11,318 bases of DNA, from positions 1,024 to 12,341 of the forward strand of contig DMHI01000037.1 of the NCBI GenBank assembly GCA_003449515.1, in the 5' to 3' direction. The translations under genes were made by a program, and so were the position numbers. This document shows positions 7,762 to 11,318 of the stretch, piece by piece. Below the pieces are notes generated by a model. It made no database searches. It was not told the DNA's origin and saw only the letters and a program-made list of their open reading frames with translations. The stretch is from Lysobacteraceae bacterium (GTDB taxonomy: Bacteria; Pseudomonadota; Gammaproteobacteria; Xanthomonadales; Xanthomonadaceae). The stretch's first letter is position 1; the number at the start of each line of letters is the position of its first letter.

Positions 7762-10700
7762 GCCCGGCTCTCCCCGAACATCCGCCCGATCAGGCCGATC
7801 TGCCGGCTGCGCTCGCCTTCGGCCCTCCAGGCCGCGTCGCTGCTGCGGTCGAGCAGGTTGTACATCACCGGGATCACCACCAGGGTCAGCAGGGTCGACA
7901 CGGCAAGGCCGCCGATCACCGTGATCGCCATTGGCGACTTCACTTCGGCACCGTCACCGCCGAAGAAGGCCAGCGGCGCGAAGGCGAACAGCGTGGTGAG
8001 CGTGGTCATCACGATCGGACGCAGGCGGGTGATCGCGCCCTGGATGATCGCCTCGGGCTTCGGCACGCCTTCGAGGCGCAACTGGTTGACCTTGTCGACC
8101 AGCACGATGGCGTTCTTCACCACGATGCCAACGAGCAGGATCAGGCCGATGAACACCACCACCGACACCGCCGAGCCGGAGAGCACCAGCGCCAGCACGG
8201 CGCCGACCACCGCCAGCGGGATGGTGAAGAGGATGACGAAGGGATGCAGCAGCGACTCGAACTGCGAGGCCATCACCAGATAGACGAGGAAGATCGCCAG
8301 CCCGAAGGCGAACATCAGCGACTGCAGCGAGCGGCCCAGCTCCTCGCTCTGGCCGCCGAAAGCCAGGCGCAGATCGGGGCCGAGCGGGTTCTCCTCGACC
8401 AGCGCGTTCACCTCGTCGATGGCGGTGCCGAGATCGATGCCGCGCAGGTTCGCCGAGATGATCGCCACCCGCGTCTGGTCGACGCGGTTGATCTCCCCGG
8501 GGCCGATCGTCTCGACGATCTCGGCCACCGCCGACAGCGTCACCGGACGCTCGCTGAGCGGGTTGACGATGAGGTTGCGGATCTCCTCGACCGAGGCGCG
8601 GTCCTGCTCGCTGGCCCGCACCAGCACGTCGATCTTGCGATCACGGAAGCTGTAGCGCGTGGCCACTTCGCCACGCACCTTGCGCACCACCTCGTCGGCG
8701 ATCTGCCGGGTGGTCAGGCCGAGCGCCGCGGCGCGTTCCTGGTCGAAGTGGATCTGCACCTCGGGGAAGCCCTCCTCCACCGTGCTCTTGACGTCGGCGA
8801 AATGCGGCGATGCGGCCATGAGCTCACGCAGTCGCCGCCCGGCGGCCTCGAGTTCGGGCAGGTCGCTGCCGCGGATCTCGACTTCCAGCGGCGTCGACAG
8901 GCTCACCAGCTCCGGCCGGCTGAACTTGATGTCCACGGCGGGGTAGTCGGCCATGAAACCGCGCAGGTCCTCGGTGAGCCCGGCCTCGGTGGCACGGCTG
9001 TAGCCGGCACCCAGCACCAGCGAGATGCGCGCGATGTTCTCGCCCGATTCGGTCGGATTGGCATCGAGCCTCGTGCCGGTGCCGCTCACGCCGAACAGCG
9101 CCTGCAGCCGCGGGTCATCCTCGAACTCCGACTGCACCGCGGCCACCATCCGATCGGTGTCGGCGAGCTGCGTGCCCGGCGGCAGCTTGGCGGTCATGTC
9201 GAAGCGGTCCTGCGCGAGCTGCGGGATCAGGTCGGTGCCCAGGGTGGTCGCCAGCCCCAGCGAGAGCACGAAGGCGAGACCGGCGCTGCCGAGCACCAGT
9301 CCGGGGCGCTTCAGTGCGCCGGGCAGCCAACGCTCGCCGTAGGCCCGAGCGGCGCGCTCGTAGGGCCGCAGCAGCCATTCGCCCAGTGCCGCCACCCGTG
9401 GCAGCAGGCGCTCGGTCCAGAGCCGCCAGAGCAGCAGCGCGGCACGCACCAGCAGGGTGCCCACACCCACCAGCACCCAGGCCAGCAGGCGCAGCGGCGC
9501 GAGTACGGCGGTGGCCACCCAGCCCAACGCGATCCTCCAGCCGGCCGGATTCGCGGCGCGGGCGGCGCGCAGCGGCGCCATCATCCGCTCGCGCGCTTCG
9601 GCCAGGCCGCCCGGCAGGGCGAGCTCACGCGGCTCGCTTTCGCGCGCGAAGGCCATCGGCGCAGTCGCCTCCAGCGAGCTCAGCATCGGGATCAGCGTGA
9701 GCGCCACCAGCATCGAGATCAGCAACGCGATCGAGACGGTCAGCGCCTGATCCGTGAACAGTTGGCCGGCCACACCCTCCACGAAGACCAGTGGCAGGAA
9801 CACCGCCACCGTGGTGAGCGTGGTGGCGACCACCGGCATGCCCACCTCCCTGGTGCCGATGATGGCCGCCTCCAGCACACCAAGGCCGCGCTCACGCGCC
9901 TTGGCGATGCTTTCCAGCACCACGATGGAATCGTCGACCACCATGCCGGTGGCGAGCGCCAGTCCGGCCAGCGACATCACGTTCAACGACAGGCCGAGTT
10001 GGCCCATGAAGAAAAAGGTCGCCACGATCGAGATCGGCAGCGACAACGAGATCACGAAGGTGCTGCGGCCGTCGCGCAGGAAGAAGAAGATGATCAGCAC
10101 CGCGAACAGGCCGCCCAGCAGGGCCTCCTGCCGCACCTCGGCGAGCGCCGAACGGATGAACACCGACTGGTCCTCGATGGTGCGCATCACGAAGCCGTCG
10201 ATGCGGTACTGGTCCGCGGGCAGCGCCTCGGCGTCGGCTTCGGCATTCTGGCGGCCACGTCCAGCGCGATCTCCGCCGGGCACCTGTGGCACCGACTCGC
10301 GCTGCATGTCGCGCAGCGCGGCGCGGATGGCGTCGGCCACCGCCACGGTGTTGGCATCGCCCTCCTTGTAGAGCGCCACCTCGACCGCCTCGGCAGCCCC
10401 GATGCGGATGATCGCCTCGCGCTCCTTGTGGCCCTGCTCGATGGTGGCGATGTCGCGCAGGCGCACCGGCACACCCTCGACGTTGGCAACCAGCAGCTCG
10501 CGCATCTGCTCGAGGTTGGCGAACTGGTTGACGGTGCGCACGAGGAAACGCTGCGTCCCCTCCTCGATGCGGCCGCCGGAGATGTTGACGTTCTCCTGGG
10601 CGAGCCGCTGCACGACGGTGTTGATGTCGAGGTTGAGCTGGGCGAGCCGCGACTGGTCGATCAGCACCTGCACCTCGTCCTCGAGGCCGCCGCCCACCTT

Positions 10701-11231
10701 GACCGCCGCCACGCCCTCGACCGGCTCCAGCCGGCGTTGCAGGGTCTCCTCGGCGTAGCGACGCAGCAGCATCAGCTCCTGCTCGCTGGCGCGCGGCCCG
10801 GAGGCGGCGATCGCCAGGCGCATGATCGGCTGCGTGCTCGGGTTGAAGCGCAGCAGTACCGGTGCGGTCACGTCGAGTGGCAACTGCAGCAGGTCGAGCT
10901 TGTCGCGCACCTCGAGGCTGGCCTGGTCCATGTCGGTGCCCCAGGCGAACTCCAGCACCACGTCGCTCTGGCCGGTGCGCGATACCGAGCGCAACTTGCG
11001 CAGGCCCTTCACCACGCCCACCGCCTGCTCCACCGGCTCGGTGATCAGCGTCTCGATCTCGGACGGCGCGGCACCGACATACTCGGTGCGCACCGTCAGC
11101 GTCGGGTAGCTGAGGTCGGGCAACAGGTTGACCTTGAGATCGGCCAGCGAGATCAGGCCGAACAGCACGAAGGTCAGCGTCGCCATCGCCACGGTGACGC
11201 GGCGACGGGTGGCCAGTTCGATCAGGCTCAT
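7758..11231 (-). CDS. RND efflux permease, canonical Asp-Asp/Lys relay with TM6-TM7 insertion (RND-A)
   Basis: Inner-membrane RND pump subunit of the AcrB/HAE1 superfamily, 1157 residues from the ATG at 11231. Proton-relay residues are complete: Asp433/Asp434 in GMVVDDSIVVLESI, Lys1039 in GIVVKNAIVLVD, Arg1069 and Thr1076 in RLRPIVMT. TM1 is about 12-30, TM2-TM6 368-517, TM7 644-664, TM8-TM12 968-1124, with periplasmic loops at about 31-367 and 665-967. Two departures make it over 100 residues longer than AcrB: a charged, low-complexity stretch near 311-344 before TM2, and about 85 extra residues between TM6 and TM7 containing a 40-residue hydrophobic block (565-605). The frame is open upstream to 11303, but the N-terminus MSLIELATRRRVTVAM is the normal RND start and has GGAG 10 bases upstream, so 11231 is chosen. 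The stop overlaps the RND-B start by ATGA. Substrate unknown. Confidence 0.94.
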   Translation of the reverse strand: MSLIELATRRRVTVAMATLTFVLFGLISLADLKVNLLPDLSYPTLTVRTEYVGAAPSEIETLITEPVEQAVGVVKGLRKLRSVSRTGQSDVVLEFAWGTDMDQASLEVRDKLDLLQLPLDVTAPVLLRFNPSTQPIMRLAIAASGPRASEQELMLLRRYAEETLQRRLEPVEGVAAVKVGGGLEDEVQVLIDQSRLAQLNLDINTVVQRLAQENVNISGGRIEEGTQRFLVRTVNQFANLEQMRELLVANVEGVPVRLRDIATIEQGHKEREAIIRIGAAEAVEVALYKEGDANTVAVADAIRAALRDMQRESVPQVPGGDRAGRGRQNAEADAEALPADQYRIDGFVMRTIEDQSVFIRSALAEVRQEALLGGLFAVLIIFFFLRDGRSTFVISLSLPISIVATFFFMGQLGLSLNVMSLAGLALATGMVVDDSIVVLESIAKARERGLGVLEAAIIGTREVGMPVVATTLTTVAVFLPLVFVEGVAGQLFTDQALTVSIALLISMLVALTLIPMLSSLEATAPMAFARESEPRELALPGGLAEARERMMAPLRAARAANPAGWRIALGWVATAVLAPLRLLAWVLVGVGTLLVRAALLLWRLWTERLLPRVAALGEWLLRPYERAARAYGERWLPGALKRPGLVLGSAGLAFVLSLGLATTLGTDLIPQLAQDRFDMTAKLPPGTQLADTDRMVAAVQSEFEDDPRLQALFGVSGTGTRLDANPTESGENIARISLVLGAGYSRATEAGLTEDLRGFMADYPAVDIKFSRPELVSLSTPLEVEIRGSDLPELEAAGRRLRELMAASPHFADVKSTVEEGFPEVQIHFDQERAAALGLTTRQIADEVVRKVRGEVATRYSFRDRKIDVLVRASEQDRASVEEIRNLIVNPLSERPVTLSAVAEIVETIGPGEINRVDQTRVAIISANLRGIDLGTAIDEVNALVEENPLGPDLRLAFGGQSEELGRSLQSLMFAFGLAIFLVYLVMASQFESLLHPFVILFTIPLAVVGAVLALVLSGSAVSVVVFIGLILLVGIVVKNAIVLVDKVNQLRLEGVPKPEAIIQGAITRLRPIVMTTLTTLFAFAPLAFFGGDGAEVKSPMAITVIGGLAVSTLLTLVVIPVMYNLLDRSSDAAWRAEGERSRQIGLIGRMFGESRA
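7770..7775 (-). promoter_or_regulatory. Shine-Dalgarno of RND-B
   Basis: GGGGAG reads on the - strand 8 bases before the RND-B ATG, inside the end of the RND-A coding sequence. It is the best ribosome-binding site in the window and fixes the start at 7761, so RND-B can be initiated directly as well as coupled to RND-A. Confidence 0.75.
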
Positions 11232-11241
11232 GGTCCGCGCG

Positions 11242-11245
11242 CTCC
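11242..11245 (-). promoter_or_regulatory. Shine-Dalgarno of RND-A
   Basis: GGAG reads on the - strand 10 bases before the ATG at 11231, within the 16-base gap after the upstream stop codon. It supports this ATG over the longer in-frame extension to 11303, whose translation is Pro/Ala-rich and unlike the start of an RND protein. Confidence 0.6.
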
Positions 11246-11247
11246 GC

Positions 11248-11318
11248 TCAGCCGGCCCGGCCGCGGGTGTCGGCGGCGGCGCTGGCCACCGCCCCGACCG
11301 CACCGGCGGCCACGGGCG
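11248..11318 (-). CDS. C-terminal tail of an upstream gene, possibly an RND adaptor (partial)
   Basis: On the - strand one frame stays open from the window edge for 22 codons, PVAAGAVGAVASAAADTRGRAG, then stops at TGA (11250-11248), 16 bases before the RND-A ATG. The tight spacing and shared strand suggest the same operon. RND permease genes are usually preceded by a periplasmic adaptor (membrane-fusion protein), so that is the likeliest identity. The tail itself is Ala/Gly-rich and carries no recognisable motif, so the assignment rests on position alone. Confidence 0.45.
   Translation of the reverse strand, partial: PVAAGAVGAVASAAADTRGRAG

Noticed and set aside
11232..11303. 24-residue N-terminal extension of RND-A
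   Set aside because: Pro/Ala/Arg-rich, lacks a ribosome-binding site, and overlaps the stop codon of the upstream frame; the normal RND N-terminus begins at 11231.

Overview
The window is about 11.3 kb of very GC-rich bacterial DNA with almost no non-coding space. Strong G/C preference at third codon positions, GTG/TTG starts, the agmatine-type putrescine route and inner-membrane RND pumps together suggest a Gram-negative proteobacterium. My best guess is a gammaproteobacterium near the Xanthomonadales/Lysobacterales, but nothing seen fixes the genus.

The left part (1-4618, + strand) holds four genes in one direction: an N-carbamoylputrescine amidase (aguB, missing only its first few codons), a TraB/PrgY-family membrane protein, glutamate 5-kinase (proB) and gamma-glutamyl phosphate reductase (proA). 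The gaps are 55 bp, 52 bp and a 4-bp overlap, so co-transcription is plausible. AguB makes putrescine. ProB and ProA make glutamate semialdehyde/P5C for proline. ProC and agmatine deiminase are not in the window.

The right part (4660-11318, - strand) is an RND efflux operon read toward proA. It begins with a 22-codon tail of an upstream gene (position suggests a membrane-fusion adaptor), followed 16 bp later by a 1157-residue RND permease (RND-A) and then, with an ATGA overlap, by a 1033-residue RND permease (RND-B). The two blocks converge on a 41-bp gap containing a perfect GC hairpin that may end transcription from both sides.

No RNA gene, CRISPR array, insertion sequence or phage gene was seen. 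The most interesting feature is the tandem RND pair. RND-A has the canonical Asp-Asp/Lys proton relay plus an extra hydrophobic block between TM6 and TM7. RND-B has Asp-Asn/Asn at the equivalent positions and a poly-glycine loop. This asymmetry fits a heteromeric pump with a division of labour, but that is a hypothesis.
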